Below are positions 1-7,300 of a stretch of 10,801 nt of DNA, piece by piece. Source of the DNA: CG2-30-40-21 sp043806395. Lineage in GTDB: Bacteria; UBA9089; CG2-30-40-21. How positions within the stretch are numbered: the first letter of the stretch is position 1; each line of letters opens with the position of its first letter. Both the position numbers and the translations under genes were made by a program. The stretch is taken from assembly GCA_043806395.1 (NCBI GenBank), contig JAZDHC010000013.1:1-10801 (forward strand), given 5' to 3'. Below the pieces are notes generated by a model. It was not told the DNA's origin and did not search any database. It was given only the letters and a program-made list of their open reading frames with translations.

Positions 1-63
1 GAGTCGCAGAGAAGAAACGCTGAATGAAGCATATAAATTCTCTGCGACTCTGCGTCTCTGCGG
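1..63. repeat. Octamer repeat with 13-bp inverted repeat
   Basis: Positions 1-13 and 38-50 are perfect inverted repeats. The right arm continues into three tandem octamers of the form CTCTGCGN (40-47, 48-55, 56-63). It belongs to the same style of short dispersed repeat found between genes elsewhere in the window. It lies just downstream of the degraded gene at 84-541 and may mark where that gene lost its normal 3' end. Confidence 0.75.
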
Positions 64-83
64 TTCATAATGAGAATTACTGC

Positions 84-541
84 CTACCGACAATTAAGAG
101 TTGTTGAGACAATAGTGTTGCACTTGCTACTGGCTAACAAGAATGATGTTTCGTCCTCTGAAAAGCCATTTATCTCTAATGCCACCTTGAGTTCACCCCC
201 ACTATAAAAGCAAAATTCCCGGTAGGCTATAGTAGGAACGAATAATCCTCTTGGAGCATCCCTTTCTTCCTGCCGAATCTTTACAAAGGTATTTTGTACG
301 AGGCATTCAGAAGGCGGACTGAATCTGATATCACAACCCTTAATCAAGTCAAATGCTCCTCGTGCCTTGAGTTCTGCTTCACCCCCCTCAAAGGCTCTAA
401 AGCAGGCATCCAGCAATGTCATCTTAAAGGCGTATGGTGTTGGTACTATCAATGTCTTGCCGCCCTTGCTTGTCGCATGTGTTATGCGAAGAGAAAAAAG
501 GATACCTTTCCTGCTGTAGAATAGGTCAGTTTAATCCTCAT
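84..541 (-). pseudogene. Frameshifted gene, possibly Cas5-like (CRISPR RAMP family)
   Basis: The main open part (452 down to 84) encodes a segment with PTPYAFKMTLLDACFR, then PPSECLVQNTFVKI and TIAYREFCFY, a pattern I associate with small Cas5-like CRISPR proteins; this family call is from memory and tentative. The only start in that frame is a TTG with no ribosome-binding site. In another frame, an ATG at 541-539 sits 8 nt after a perfect AGGAGG and reads MRIKLTYSTAGKVSFF before hitting TAA at 484-482. One extra T in the T6 run (plus-strand A run 494-499) would join the two frames into SFFSLRITHATSKGGKTLIV. This suggests a one-base deletion, real or a sequencing error. The C terminus ends in non-family-like sequence near the octamer repeat at 1-63. 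No other cas gene or CRISPR array is in the window. A TGGTATTAT extended -10-like sequence lies near 583-593. Confidence 0.5.
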
Positions 542-636
542 CTCAATCGCCTCCTTACCTTTTTCTATCAACTGGCATTAAATTATAATACCATGAGAGG
601 TCACAGATCAGAGGATATCTTTTATCTTCCATCCTA

Positions 637-1848
637 TCATACCGTCTGCCGCTTCATAAACCTCTCAGGCACATCAACCAGAACAAACCTCCTCTGCCAC
701 GACATCCTTTTCTCTTCATCTTTTAGATCCTCATTTCTGATAAACAACTTCTTTTCAAAGTATTTTTCAATAAAAGGGAATTCAGCCTTATAGAGTTGGC
801 AGGGAAATTTGAGTTTAAGATGGATGCCATCCTTGCATTTCTTGACTTTATATATGGGATTAACTATCAGGTGGGCAGATTGTGGGGAAAACAGCATTCC
901 TGTATCCTGCTTTTTGAAATAAGCCTCATTTTTACTCGCAACAAGAGTAAAGGCTGAGGACTCATTCACATCCTCTGTCAGGCCAAGATCCACTATGTTT
1001 TCAAACAAATCATTTAGCATCTTTTCTTCCGAGATCATCCGTATTTTAAAATCACTAAAGAGATTCTGGTAATGGGATGGATCAAGCGGTGTGCCGGGCA
1101 AGACATTAGACATATCTGAATTATGAATGTGAGGCAATAATAAAATACCGTCCTTATCCAGAACCCGTGCCATCTCCCTGCTAAACAGGTATTTTGTGTC
1201 TATGTAATGAAAACTATCCAAACAGATAACGCTATTAAAAAATCCATCGACAAACGGAAGCATCTGCTGTGCATCCCAGGAAATATATCCTGCTGCCTGC
1301 GGGACAAAAAACTCCCGAGCAAGATACAGGCTTGTGAATCGTCTTTCCATGCAGACTATTTTAGTTGCAGGGATATGCTTTGATGCAATAAAAGCAAAAT
1401 GTCCAACCCCGGCACACACATCCAGCATATATCCCCCAGCCTCTTTTATTATCGGCATAAGTGCTTCCGAGGCAATAAAGTTTGGGGCAGAGAATCGATA
1501 GCGTAAATAATGTGTCCAGTACTTCCAATTCCAAAAACTGATTATCCTCCAAAAACTCGGGGAGAGATGAAACCTTTTGGTCAAACTAATAACCTTTTTC
1601 ATCATCCTGCCTTCAATCATCAAGTAAAGGGCAGCATCTACTTTCTTTTTATCCAAAAGCCTCAACGCCTTCTCGCCAATATCATCCCCTTGCAAATACA
1701 ATATGCCTGAAATAATAGGATGCCTGCGGCATGGACAGCTCAATATTCCATCAATGATCGATGTATCTTTAATATTAATTACCCTGTCTACCTCTAATCC
1801 TTCGGCACAAAACGGGCAGATCAGATACTTGAGTAGTGTTTTTTCCAT
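637..1848 (-). CDS. SAM-dependent methyltransferase with Trm112-like zinc N-terminus
   Basis: This 403-residue protein is a class I S-adenosylmethionine methyltransferase of unknown substrate. Residues 9-52 resemble a Trm112-like zinc motif, with CPFC (C11, C14) and CPC (C38, C40) pairs. The Rossmann fold starts at about residue 138: motif I is LDVCAGVGH (142-150), an acidic motif II residue is E168, a WDA turn is at 191-193, and the post-catalytic strand and helix run from SVICLDSFHY to ILLLPHIHN (206-243). The C-terminal 150 residues contain no domain I recognise. The ATG has a good AGGAGT site 6 nt upstream. It follows carA by 22 nt, so it is probably the last gene of that operon, though no functional link to pyrimidine synthesis is evident. 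Similar proteins are often labelled methyltransferase type 11. Target could be a small molecule, lipid or sugar. Confidence 0.85.
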   Translation of the reverse strand: MEKTLLKYLICPFCAEGLEVDRVINIKDTSIIDGILSCPCRRHPIISGILYLQGDDIGEKALRLLDKKKVDAALYLMIEGRMMKKVISLTKRFHLSPSFWRIISFWNWKYWTHYLRYRFSAPNFIASEALMPIIKEAGGYMLDVCAGVGHFAFIASKHIPATKIVCMERRFTSLYLAREFFVPQAAGYISWDAQQMLPFVDGFFNSVICLDSFHYIDTKYLFSREMARVLDKDGILLLPHIHNSDMSNVLPGTPLDPSHYQNLFSDFKIRMISEEKMLNDLFENIVDLGLTEDVNESSAFTLVASKNEAYFKKQDTGMLFSPQSAHLIVNPIYKVKKCKDGIHLKLKFPCQLYKAEFPFIEKYFEKKLFIRNEDLKDEEKRMSWQRRFVLVDVPERFMKRQTV

Positions 1849-1870
1849 TTGTTACTCCTATAGAGAAGGT

Positions 1871-3046
1871 TCAAAACTGTTCACCATAGGAGGTCACAGA
1901 AGAACACCCCTCCCCTTTCATCATCCCTACAAACCTATCAAACAAATAGCTGGCATCATGTGGACCAGGGGATGCCTCAGGATGGTATTGGACTGAAAAG
2001 ATGGGCAAGATTTTATGCCTCATCCCTTCTATCGTTTGGTCATTAGGATTAATGTGGGTAATTTCAATTTCTTCTGGGTTCATAGAATCAATATCTACAC
2101 AAAAACCATGATTTTGAGAGGTAATGTCTATCTTGCCTGTAATCAGGTCTTTTACGGGCTGATTGCCGCCCCGATGGCCAAATTTAAGCTTGTATGTTTT
2201 TCCACCAAGAGCCAGGCCTAATATTTGATGCCCCAGACAAATGCCAAAGATAGGGATTTGGGAGTCTTCATTATTCTGCCGACTGCCGACTGCCGACTGC
2301 CGACTGAAAATGAGCCTTTTGACTGTTTCAATAGCATAAGGAACACCCTCAGGGTCACCAGGACCATTGGATAAAAAAATACCATCTGGCTTGTAGGACA
2401 ATATTTCCTCGGCTGTAGTGTTTGCTGGCACAACAGTAACACAACACCCAGCATTTTCAAGCATTCGCAGGATGTTATGTTTGATACCAAAGTCCATAGC
2501 TACAACCGTAAAATTCGTGATTTGGGGTTCGTGATTCGTGGTTTGCCAACGATAGGATTCTTTACAAGTTACGGCCGTAACCATGTCTTGTCCAACCAAA
2601 CTAAGGGATGCCCTTGCCTTTTGCACCAAACTCTTCTCATCCATGTCCATGGTTGAAATAACTGCTCTCATTGCCCCACAGGTTCGAATATGCTTGGTTA
2701 GTGCCCGTGTATCCACCCCTTCTATTCCAATAATTCCATATTCCTCAAGGAACTCATGCAAACTTCTTTTTGCCCTCCAATTACTATAGATAGGGCTATA
2801 TTCCTTAACTATTAAACCCCCTGCATGTGGCTTAAGAGATTCCATATCTTCATCATTAACCCCATAATTACCAATCAAAGGGTAGGTCATAGACACTATC
2901 TGTCCCTTATATGATGGATCGGTTAATATCTCCTGGTATCCAGTCATACTGGTGTTAAAAACCATCTCGCCTCTTGCCTCACCCATAGCTCCAAAAGCTT
3001 TGCCTTCAAATATCCTTCCATCCTCAAGGGCAATTATTGCCTTCAT
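1871..3046 (-). CDS. carA: Carbamoyl phosphate synthase small (glutaminase) subunit
   Basis: The protein hydrolyses glutamine and passes ammonia to the large subunit CarB, which makes carbamoyl phosphate for pyrimidine and arginine synthesis in the cytoplasm. The 391 residues have the CPSase small-chain N-terminal domain (1-150; FNTSMTGYQEILTDPSY at 30-46) and a class I glutamine amidotransferase domain (180-380). The triad is C270 in GICLGHQ, H355 and E357 in QYHPE. SNGPGDP (226-232) and SQNHGF (310-315) are also intact. Two stretches look like repeat-derived insertions kept in frame: residues 169-178 and 247-257. Both fall in loops, so the enzyme is probably active. carB is not in the window. 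The start has a G-rich site (GGGGGGG) 8 nt upstream and lies 23 nt after rluB, pointing to co-transcription. Confidence 0.97.
   Translation of the reverse strand: MKAIIALEDGRIFEGKAFGAMGEARGEMVFNTSMTGYQEILTDPSYKGQIVSMTYPLIGNYGVNDEDMESLKPHAGGLIVKEYSPIYSNWRAKRSLHEFLEEYGIIGIEGVDTRALTKHIRTCGAMRAVISTMDMDEKSLVQKARASLSLVGQDMVTAVTCKESYRWQTTNHEPQITNFTVVAMDFGIKHNILRMLENAGCCVTVVPANTTAEEILSYKPDGIFLSNGPGDPEGVPYAIETVKRLIFSRQSAVGSRQNNEDSQIPIFGICLGHQILGLALGGKTYKLKFGHRGGNQPVKDLITGKIDITSQNHGFCVDIDSMNPEEIEITHINPNDQTIEGMRHKILPIFSVQYHPEASPGPHDASYLFDRFVGMMKGEGCSSVTSYGEQF
2276..2303. repeat. Heptamer tandem repeat inside carA
   Basis: Four perfect tandem copies of CTGCCGA occur here, with a partial fifth (CTGA) after them. 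On the coding strand they give the odd peptide SRQSAVGSRQ (248-257) directly before the catalytic IPIFGICLGHQ segment. Similar heptamers occur between genes elsewhere in the window, so this is best read as a mobile or slippage-derived repeat tolerated in a loop. Confidence 0.9.
2513..2547. repeat. Dispersed repeat inside carA
   Basis: The plus strand reads ATTCGTGATTTGGGGTTCGT and continues GATTCGTGGTTTGCC, with ATTCGTGRTTTG occurring twice. It encodes TTNHEPQITN in the linker between the CarA N-terminal and glutaminase domains. Its low complexity and internal repetition match the dispersed intergenic repeats of this genome rather than CarA family sequence. Confidence 0.6.
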
Positions 3047-3069
3047 CTTTATCCCCCCCGTAGCATTTA

Positions 3070-3858
3070 TTATCGTTTCAAATCTGTCAAAACTTTTTCT
3101 TTGCGAGATTTGTGTTGTATTTTCTTTGTGGCTAAGCTTTCTTGTACTGAATAACTATCTTGTTCTTTAATTTCATACGGTTTCACATACCGCCATTGTC
3201 CTTTTTGCATTGTTCCCAACGAATATGGGCCAAACTGAATCCTTTTCAACTCCATGAGTGGATGGCCAATAGCATCTGCCATTCGTTTTATCTGCCTTTT
3301 TCTTCCCTCATAAATAGTAATCTTTATTATGGTAAAGGCATTTGTCTGGCTTAATATCACTGCCTTAGCCGGTTTTGTCCAGCCATCTTCAAGCCGTATA
3401 CCTCTTCTTAGGACAGTTATCTTCTCTGGTTCAACCCTATCCTTTAATTTAGCAATATAAACCTTTGGTATCTTGAACCTTGGATGGATGAGCTTATTGG
3501 TATAATCACCATCATTGGTTAAGAGAAGCAATCCTTCTGTATCGTAATCAAGTCTGCCCACCGGAAAAATCCTTTCCTTTACACCACGCAAAAGGTCCAT
3601 AACCGTTGGACGATTAAACTCATCACAAAGGGTAGTGACATATCCCTTTGGCTTATAGAAGAGAAGATAAACCTTTTCCTCTAATTGTATTGGCTTCCCA
3701 GAAACCCGTATCAAGGATGCCTTCTGATCAACCCTGGTACCAAGTTTATTAACTGTTTTACCATCAACAGTTACACACCCAAGCTCAATTAATTCCTCAG
3801 CCTTTCTTCGGGAAGTAATCCCTGATTTTGCTATGATTTTTTGCAATCGTTCTTTCAT
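3070..3858 (-). CDS. rluB: Pseudouridine synthase, RluB/RsuA family
   Basis: This enzyme isomerises a uridine to pseudouridine in ribosomal RNA; by family, most likely in 23S rRNA helix 80/92 (RluB) though RsuA/RluE/RluF specificity cannot be excluded. Residues 1-50 form an S4 RNA-binding domain (RLQKIIAKSGITSRRKAEELI). The catalytic domain (about 61-225) contains KPKGYVTT (69-76), the active-site motif GRLDYDTEGLLLLTNDG with catalytic D104, and EGRKRQIKRM (184-193). The 262 residues are normal length. The last 22 residues (241-262) are encoded largely by a repeat-like stretch and look like an acquired tail. Its ATG overlaps the coaBC stop as ATGA (3855-3858), so translation is probably coupled. 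Confidence 0.93.
   Translation of the reverse strand: MKERLQKIIAKSGITSRRKAEELIELGCVTVDGKTVNKLGTRVDQKASLIRVSGKPIQLEEKVYLLFYKPKGYVTTLCDEFNRPTVMDLLRGVKERIFPVGRLDYDTEGLLLLTNDGDYTNKLIHPRFKIPKVYIAKLKDRVEPEKITVLRRGIRLEDGWTKPAKAVILSQTNAFTIIKITIYEGRKRQIKRMADAIGHPLMELKRIQFGPYSLGTMQKGQWRYVKPYEIKEQDSYSVQESLATKKIQHKSRKEKVLTDLKR
3088..3137. repeat. Repeat-like sequence forming the rluB tail
   Basis: On the coding strand this reads TTAGCCACAAAGAAAATACA and continues with ACACAAATCTCGCAAAGAAA. CACAAAGA/CGCAAAGA spacing recalls the dispersed CACAAAGA-type repeat also visible near 5181-5200. It encodes the lysine-rich end of RluB. The match is degenerate. Confidence 0.5.
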
Positions 3859-5060
3859 TCTTGTATTACCCCAACAACTCGTCTTAAGATATATTCAGCC
3901 ACCTGTTCTTTAGCAAGCAGCGGCACTCTCTCCTGACCACCTCGTTTATCAATAATAGTAACCTCATTCTGGTCAGAGCCAAATCCAATATCACCCCGAC
4001 TAATATCATTAGCCACGATAAGATCAAGGTTTTTTTCCTTTAATTTTTTGACAGCATTCTCAATTACATCATGGCTTTCTGCTGCAAAGCCAACCATTAT
4101 TTTATCACCCTTATTAGCTGCAACCTCTTTTAGAATATCAGGGGTTGCTTGCAGTAAAAGGGTTATCTCAACAGCACCTTTTTTCAACTTCTCCTTGCTC
4201 ACTTCCACAGGCATATAATCACTTACCGCTGCGGCAGAGATGAAAATATCAGCTGACTCAAGGCATTCCATAACCGCAACCCTCATCTGACAGGCAGAAG
4301 TAACACGCCGTATTTCCACCCCAAAGGGTGGATCTATGCAGGTTGGCCCACTAATCAGGACAACCCTTGCCCCCATCCTTTTTGCTACCCTTGCCAAACT
4401 ATAGCCCATTTTACCTGAGGATGGATTGCTGATATATCTAACCGGGTCAATCATCTCCTGCGAAGGACCAGCGGTAATCAATACTGTTTTGCCTTGCAGC
4501 ACATTCTCTTTTGCCAGAGTCATCTCCACTGCATCAATGATCCTCTCAAGAGTGGCTAATCGCCCATCCCCTTCTGTACCACATGCCAGAGAGCCATATT
4601 CCGGGGTAACAAATCTGACGCCTGCCAGAGGGGCTCCCTCCATTTGTTCTAATTTCTGAATATTTTCCTGAAGAATAGGATTATGCCACATGCGGGTATT
4701 CATGGCTGGTGCAATCAATATTGGACTGCCCTTTGTTAAGGCAAAGGTAGAAAGAAAATCATCTGCAATGCCACAGGCAATCTTTGATATAATATTAGCT
4801 GTTGCCGGTGCAATCAACAAGAGATCACACCTTTCAGCCAAGAATATATGCTCAATCTCAAACCGTGAATCTGAAGAAAAAAGCCCTGTAATCACCGGAT
4901 TTTTCGATAGCGATTGAAAGGTAAGGGGTGAGACAAAAGAAGTCGCTGCCGTAGTCATGACAACATGAACAACATATCCCAATTTCCCTAATTGGTTAGT
5001 CAATGATGCTGCCTTATAGGCTGCAATACTCCCTGTTACACCAAGAACAATTGTTTTCAT
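3855..5060 (-). CDS. coaBC: Bifunctional phosphopantothenoylcysteine decarboxylase / phosphopantothenate-cysteine ligase
   Basis: CoaBC joins 4'-phosphopantothenate to cysteine and then decarboxylates the product to 4'-phosphopantetheine, steps two and three of coenzyme A synthesis. The N-terminal FMN-binding CoaC domain (1-180) shows GVTGSIAAYKA, the catalytic H71 in IEHIFLA, PAMNTRMW (118-125) and C160 in SLACGTEGDGR. The C-terminal CoaB domain (190-400) has ITAGPSQEMIDPVRYISNPS, SSGKMG (214-219), AAAVSDY (276-282) and a KLKK lysine segment (291-294). At 401 residues it is full length. A weak AGGA lies 10 nt before the ATG. A repeat-rich gap of 300 bases separates it from gmk; many bacteria carry rpoZ there, but no such frame is present. 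Confidence 0.97.
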   Translation of the reverse strand: MKTIVLGVTGSIAAYKAASLTNQLGKLGYVVHVVMTTAATSFVSPLTFQSLSKNPVITGLFSSDSRFEIEHIFLAERCDLLLIAPATANIISKIACGIADDFLSTFALTKGSPILIAPAMNTRMWHNPILQENIQKLEQMEGAPLAGVRFVTPEYGSLACGTEGDGRLATLERIIDAVEMTLAKENVLQGKTVLITAGPSQEMIDPVRYISNPSSGKMGYSLARVAKRMGARVVLISGPTCIDPPFGVEIRRVTSACQMRVAVMECLESADIFISAAAVSDYMPVEVSKEKLKKGAVEITLLLQATPDILKEVAANKGDKIMVGFAAESHDVIENAVKKLKEKNLDLIVANDISRGDIGFGSDQNEVTIIDKRGGQERVPLLAKEQVAEYILRRVVGVIQE

Positions 5061-5088
5061 AGATTAACTTTCCTGCTCAGACTAAGAT

Positions 5089-5174
5089 TATCCGCAGATT
5101 GCGCAGATTAAGATTTTTTGTTTGTTGTTTTTATTTTATCAGAACATCTGCGTAATCTGCGTAATCTGCGGATT
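5089..5174. repeat. Palindromic repeat made of nonamer units
   Basis: Arms 5089-5110 and 5153-5174 are inverted repeats matching at 20 of 22 positions around a T-rich loop. The right arm is built of tandem TAATCTGCG nonamers. It is followed by a TCTCTGTATCTTTGTGG stretch that resembles other dispersed repeats. It could form a long hairpin in the coaBC leader. There is no reading frame here. Confidence 0.85.
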
Positions 5175-5232
5175 AATTCTTCTCTGTATCTTTGTGGTAA
5201 ATTCCCCTCGCTGAGTAGTTATTTGTAAACAT

Positions 5233-5350
5233 TCAGCCGTCAGCTTTCAGCATTCAGCCAAAATCAAGAAAATCAAACTCCACAATTTTACACCTTCTCC
5301 ATTTTGTGGTATAATCCCTTTGAAACTGACAGCTGACGGCTGATAGCTGA
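5233..5350. repeat. Inverted pair of heptamer tandem repeats
   Basis: Four tandem TCAGCNN heptamers (5233-5260) face three in the opposite orientation (5330-5350, units NNGCTGA). The arms can pair across a spacer of about 70 bases that contains no gene. Together with the palindrome at 5089-5174 this fills the gap between gmk and coaBC. Confidence 0.85.
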
Positions 5351-5360
5351 ACGCTTACAG

Positions 5361-5984
5361 TTATTTATCCTGCAAGATATTAAATCTCTCTTTAATCTCC
5401 TGAGGCATTCTCTTTAATCGGCATTTTTCAGAGATAATAATTGTTTTTAATCGTTCTATGCTGATATCCACATCCTCATTAATAATCCAATAATCATAAA
5501 GAGAAATAGCCCGCAATTCTTCATCTGCCCCTTGCAATCTTTTTTCTATATTTTCCTGAGAATCAGTCATTCGTCCCAATAGTCTTATCCTTAGATCCTC
5601 CATAAATGGGGGAAGGATAAATATCAAAACCGCATTATCAGGATACAACTCTTTTATGGCTCGGGCACCCTTACTGTCAATATCAAATATAACATTTACG
5701 CCAGCAGAAAGCATATCCTCTACAACCCGTTTTGTTGTACCATAATAATCATCATAAATCTTTGTCCATTCAACAAGATCTCCCCTTGCCATACAATCCT
5801 TAAAGTTTTCTTTAGACACAAAGAAATAATCAATTCCATCCCTTTCATTATCCCTTTTGGGTCTGGTACACATGGAAACAGAGAATTGAATCTCCGGAAA
5901 TGCCTTAAGCACCCCCCGAGTTACTGTGGTTTTCCCTGCCCCGGAAGGAGCAGAAATAACAAGTAGCAAGCTATTACTATTCAT
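5361..5984 (-). CDS. gmk: Guanylate kinase
   Basis: Gmk phosphorylates GMP (and dGMP) to GDP with ATP, an essential step of purine nucleotide supply. The start chosen is the ATG at 5984-5982 because AGGGG lies 8 nt upstream; the frame stays open to a GTG at 6014, but that extension runs into a repeat. The resulting 207 residues are normal for the family. The P-loop is SAPSGAGKTT (11-20). GMP-binding residues are visible as R41 and R44 in TRPKRDNERDGIDYFF, E71 in GDLVEW and YYGTT (80-84). The lid and adenine-binding region follows with RLLGRMTDSQENIEKRL. It lies between yicC and coaBC, a common bacterial order, but repeat-filled gaps separate it from both. Confidence 0.96.
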   Translation of the reverse strand: MNSNSLLLVISAPSGAGKTTVTRGVLKAFPEIQFSVSMCTRPKRDNERDGIDYFFVSKENFKDCMARGDLVEWTKIYDDYYGTTKRVVEDMLSAGVNVIFDIDSKGARAIKELYPDNAVLIFILPPFMEDLRIRLLGRMTDSQENIEKRLQGADEELRAISLYDYWIINEDVDISIERLKTIIISEKCRLKRMPQEIKERFNILQDK

Positions 5985-6011
5985 AAATATCCCCTTTTGT
6001 AAATATATATC

Positions 6012-6039
6012 CACAGATTACACAGATTTTCACAGATTA
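6012..6039. repeat. Tandem CACAGATT repeat
   Basis: Three consecutive units CACAGATTA, CACAGATTTT and CACAGATTA occur just upstream of gmk. It is the same style of repeat as the CGCAGATTA nonamers at 5089-5174 and sets the left border of a 250-bp gap composed mostly of repeats. Confidence 0.75.
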
Positions 6040-6065
6040 GGCAATCGAGTAGTGTGTCTGTATTT

Positions 6066-6097
6066 CCCTAATTCCCCCTTAGAAAAGGGGGTTAGGG
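6066..6097. repeat. C-rich/G-rich hairpin repeat
   Basis: CCCTAATTCCCCCTT (6066-6080), loop AGAA, then AAGGGGGTTAGGG (6085-6097) form a stem interrupted only by a two-base bulge. There is no T run after it on the minus strand, so it is better read as a dispersed palindrome than as a terminator. Confidence 0.75.
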
Positions 6098-6164
6098 GGT
6101 TGTATTTCTTGTGCATCTGTGCCTCTACAGTGAACAATTTTGAACCATGCCCATCTTTCTATAT

Positions 6165-6238
6165 GTAGCGTCTTATGGGTGCCCTGTCGCGTATGGCTTC
6201 AGCTTTCCATCTATTGGAAGGCTGAAGCCTTCCGCTAC
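6165..6238. repeat. REP-like palindromic element
   Basis: The core is a near-perfect hairpin: GGCTTCAGC (6195-6203), TTCCA (6205-6209), loop TCTAT, TGGAA (6215-6219) and GCTGAAGCC (6221-6229), with a T/G pair between the two stem blocks. Outer GTAGCG (6165-6170) and CGCTAC (6233-6238) also pair. It sits right after the 3' end of yicC. It resembles bacterial intergenic palindromes mobilised by REP-associated transposases, but none is visible here. Confidence 0.75.
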
Positions 6239-6267
6239 CCACGATGGATTAAATCTCATTTCCTTTT

Positions 6268-7152
6268 TCACTCTACATTCTGTATTTGTTCCCGTATCTT
6301 TTCCAACTCATTTTTTATCTGCAAAACAGCCCTGACTATGGAAATATTATTGGCTTTCGAGCCAATGGTATTTATCTCTCGATTCAATTCCTGGGTAAGG
6401 AAGTCTAATGGACGGCCAACAGGTTCAGGCTTATCAATAATCTGCAAGAACTGCTCCAGATGGCTTTTTATTCTAACAATCTCTTCTGTAATATCACACT
6501 TATCAGCATAAAGAGCTATTTCCTGTGCCAGTCGAGTCTCATCCATCATAATCTTTTCCTTGCCAAGCAAGGATTTCAGCCTTTTCTTAAGAGCCTCAGC
6601 ATATTCTAACGACACGGTTGGTGCCTTCTTTTCCACCTCAACCATATGCTCTTTTATCAGGGTTATCCTTTCTAATATCTCTACCTTGGTCTTTTTCCCT
6701 TCTGTATCCCGCATAGATAAAACACCATTTATTGCCTCAAGAATACAAGCCTCTAACCCTATCCAGAGTGTTTCCATATCAATAGACTCTTCCTGACGCC
6801 AGATACTTCTATCAAAAGACATAACAGTGCTTAGCGTTATATCATCCTTAAGACCAAGATTGCGACCAAGTTCTTGCAATGCTTCAAGCATTACCCTCGC
6901 TGAATCATAATTTAACTTACTGTTTCCGACAGAGGTACTACCGGTTGCAGCCACTGTTTTGTCATAATTTACCATAACATATAACTTACCCCGATTAACC
7001 CTTGCCTTGACAAATTCTCGTATTTTATTTTCCATAGGAAGGATGGATCCAGGTGTTTTTACACTTATCTCACAAAACTTATGATTTACCGATTGAATTT
7101 CTACTGTAAATGGACCATTTGTTGCCCTTCCATAACCAGTCATACTTTTCAT
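6268..7152 (-). CDS. yicC: YicC family protein (endoribonuclease-related)
   Basis: YicC proteins are conserved in bacteria; E. coli YicC has been described as an RNase that affects small RNA stability, and that role is inferred here by family. The 294-residue protein starts MKSMTGYGRA, the family's hallmark N terminus, followed by EIQSVNHKFCEISVKTP (18-34). The C-terminal signature is GRPLDFLTQELNREINTIGSKANN (243-266), and the protein ends with a charged helix, as usual. The ATG at 7152 has AGGAG 7 nt upstream. It lies upstream of gmk in the usual order, but with a 280-bp gap of repeats rather than the short spacing common elsewhere; the small remA-type gene often found between them is absent. 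Confidence 0.94.
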   Translation of the reverse strand: MKSMTGYGRATNGPFTVEIQSVNHKFCEISVKTPGSILPMENKIREFVKARVNRGKLYVMVNYDKTVAATGSTSVGNSKLNYDSARVMLEALQELGRNLGLKDDITLSTVMSFDRSIWRQEESIDMETLWIGLEACILEAINGVLSMRDTEGKKTKVEILERITLIKEHMVEVEKKAPTVSLEYAEALKKRLKSLLGKEKIMMDETRLAQEIALYADKCDITEEIVRIKSHLEQFLQIIDKPEPVGRPLDFLTQELNREINTIGSKANNISIVRAVLQIKNELEKIREQIQNVE

Positions 7153-7171
7153 GATTTTACTCCTTGGTATG

Positions 7172-7206
7172 TCAGTTTTCAGTTTTCAGCACTCAGCTTT
7201 CAGCCA
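7172..7206. repeat. Five tandem TCAGNNN heptamers
   Basis: Units TCAGTTT, TCAGTTT, TCAGCAC, TCAGCTT and TCAGCCA follow each other without gaps, just upstream of the yicC start. They are the same family as the TCAGCNN arrays at 5233-5350. Confidence 0.9.
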
Positions 7207-7266
7207 GAATCAGACACAGACGGACAAGAACAAGCCACCTGCTTTCACGCAGGGACAAACTCTGTC

Positions 7267-7294
7267 CTGACAACTGGCCCCTGACAACTGATCC
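7267..7294. repeat. Two 14-bp tandem repeats
   Basis: CTGACAACTGGCCC is followed directly by CTGACAACTGATCC, two copies with two differences, immediately downstream of the carbonic anhydrase stop codon. The 14-bp period is twice the heptamer period seen elsewhere in the window. Confidence 0.85.
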
Positions 7295-7300
7295 CTTCCC

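Noticed and set aside
5985..6014. GTG start for a longer Gmk
   Set aside because: The extra ten residues come from a repeat region, while the ATG at 5984 has AGGGG at good spacing.
6066..6097. Rho-independent terminator
   Set aside because: The G/C hairpin is not followed by a T run on the minus strand, and it lies before gmk within a repeat-filled gap.
7172..7206. CRISPR array
   Set aside because: The heptamers are directly tandem with no spacers, and no repeat of CRISPR length recurs at regular intervals anywhere in the window.
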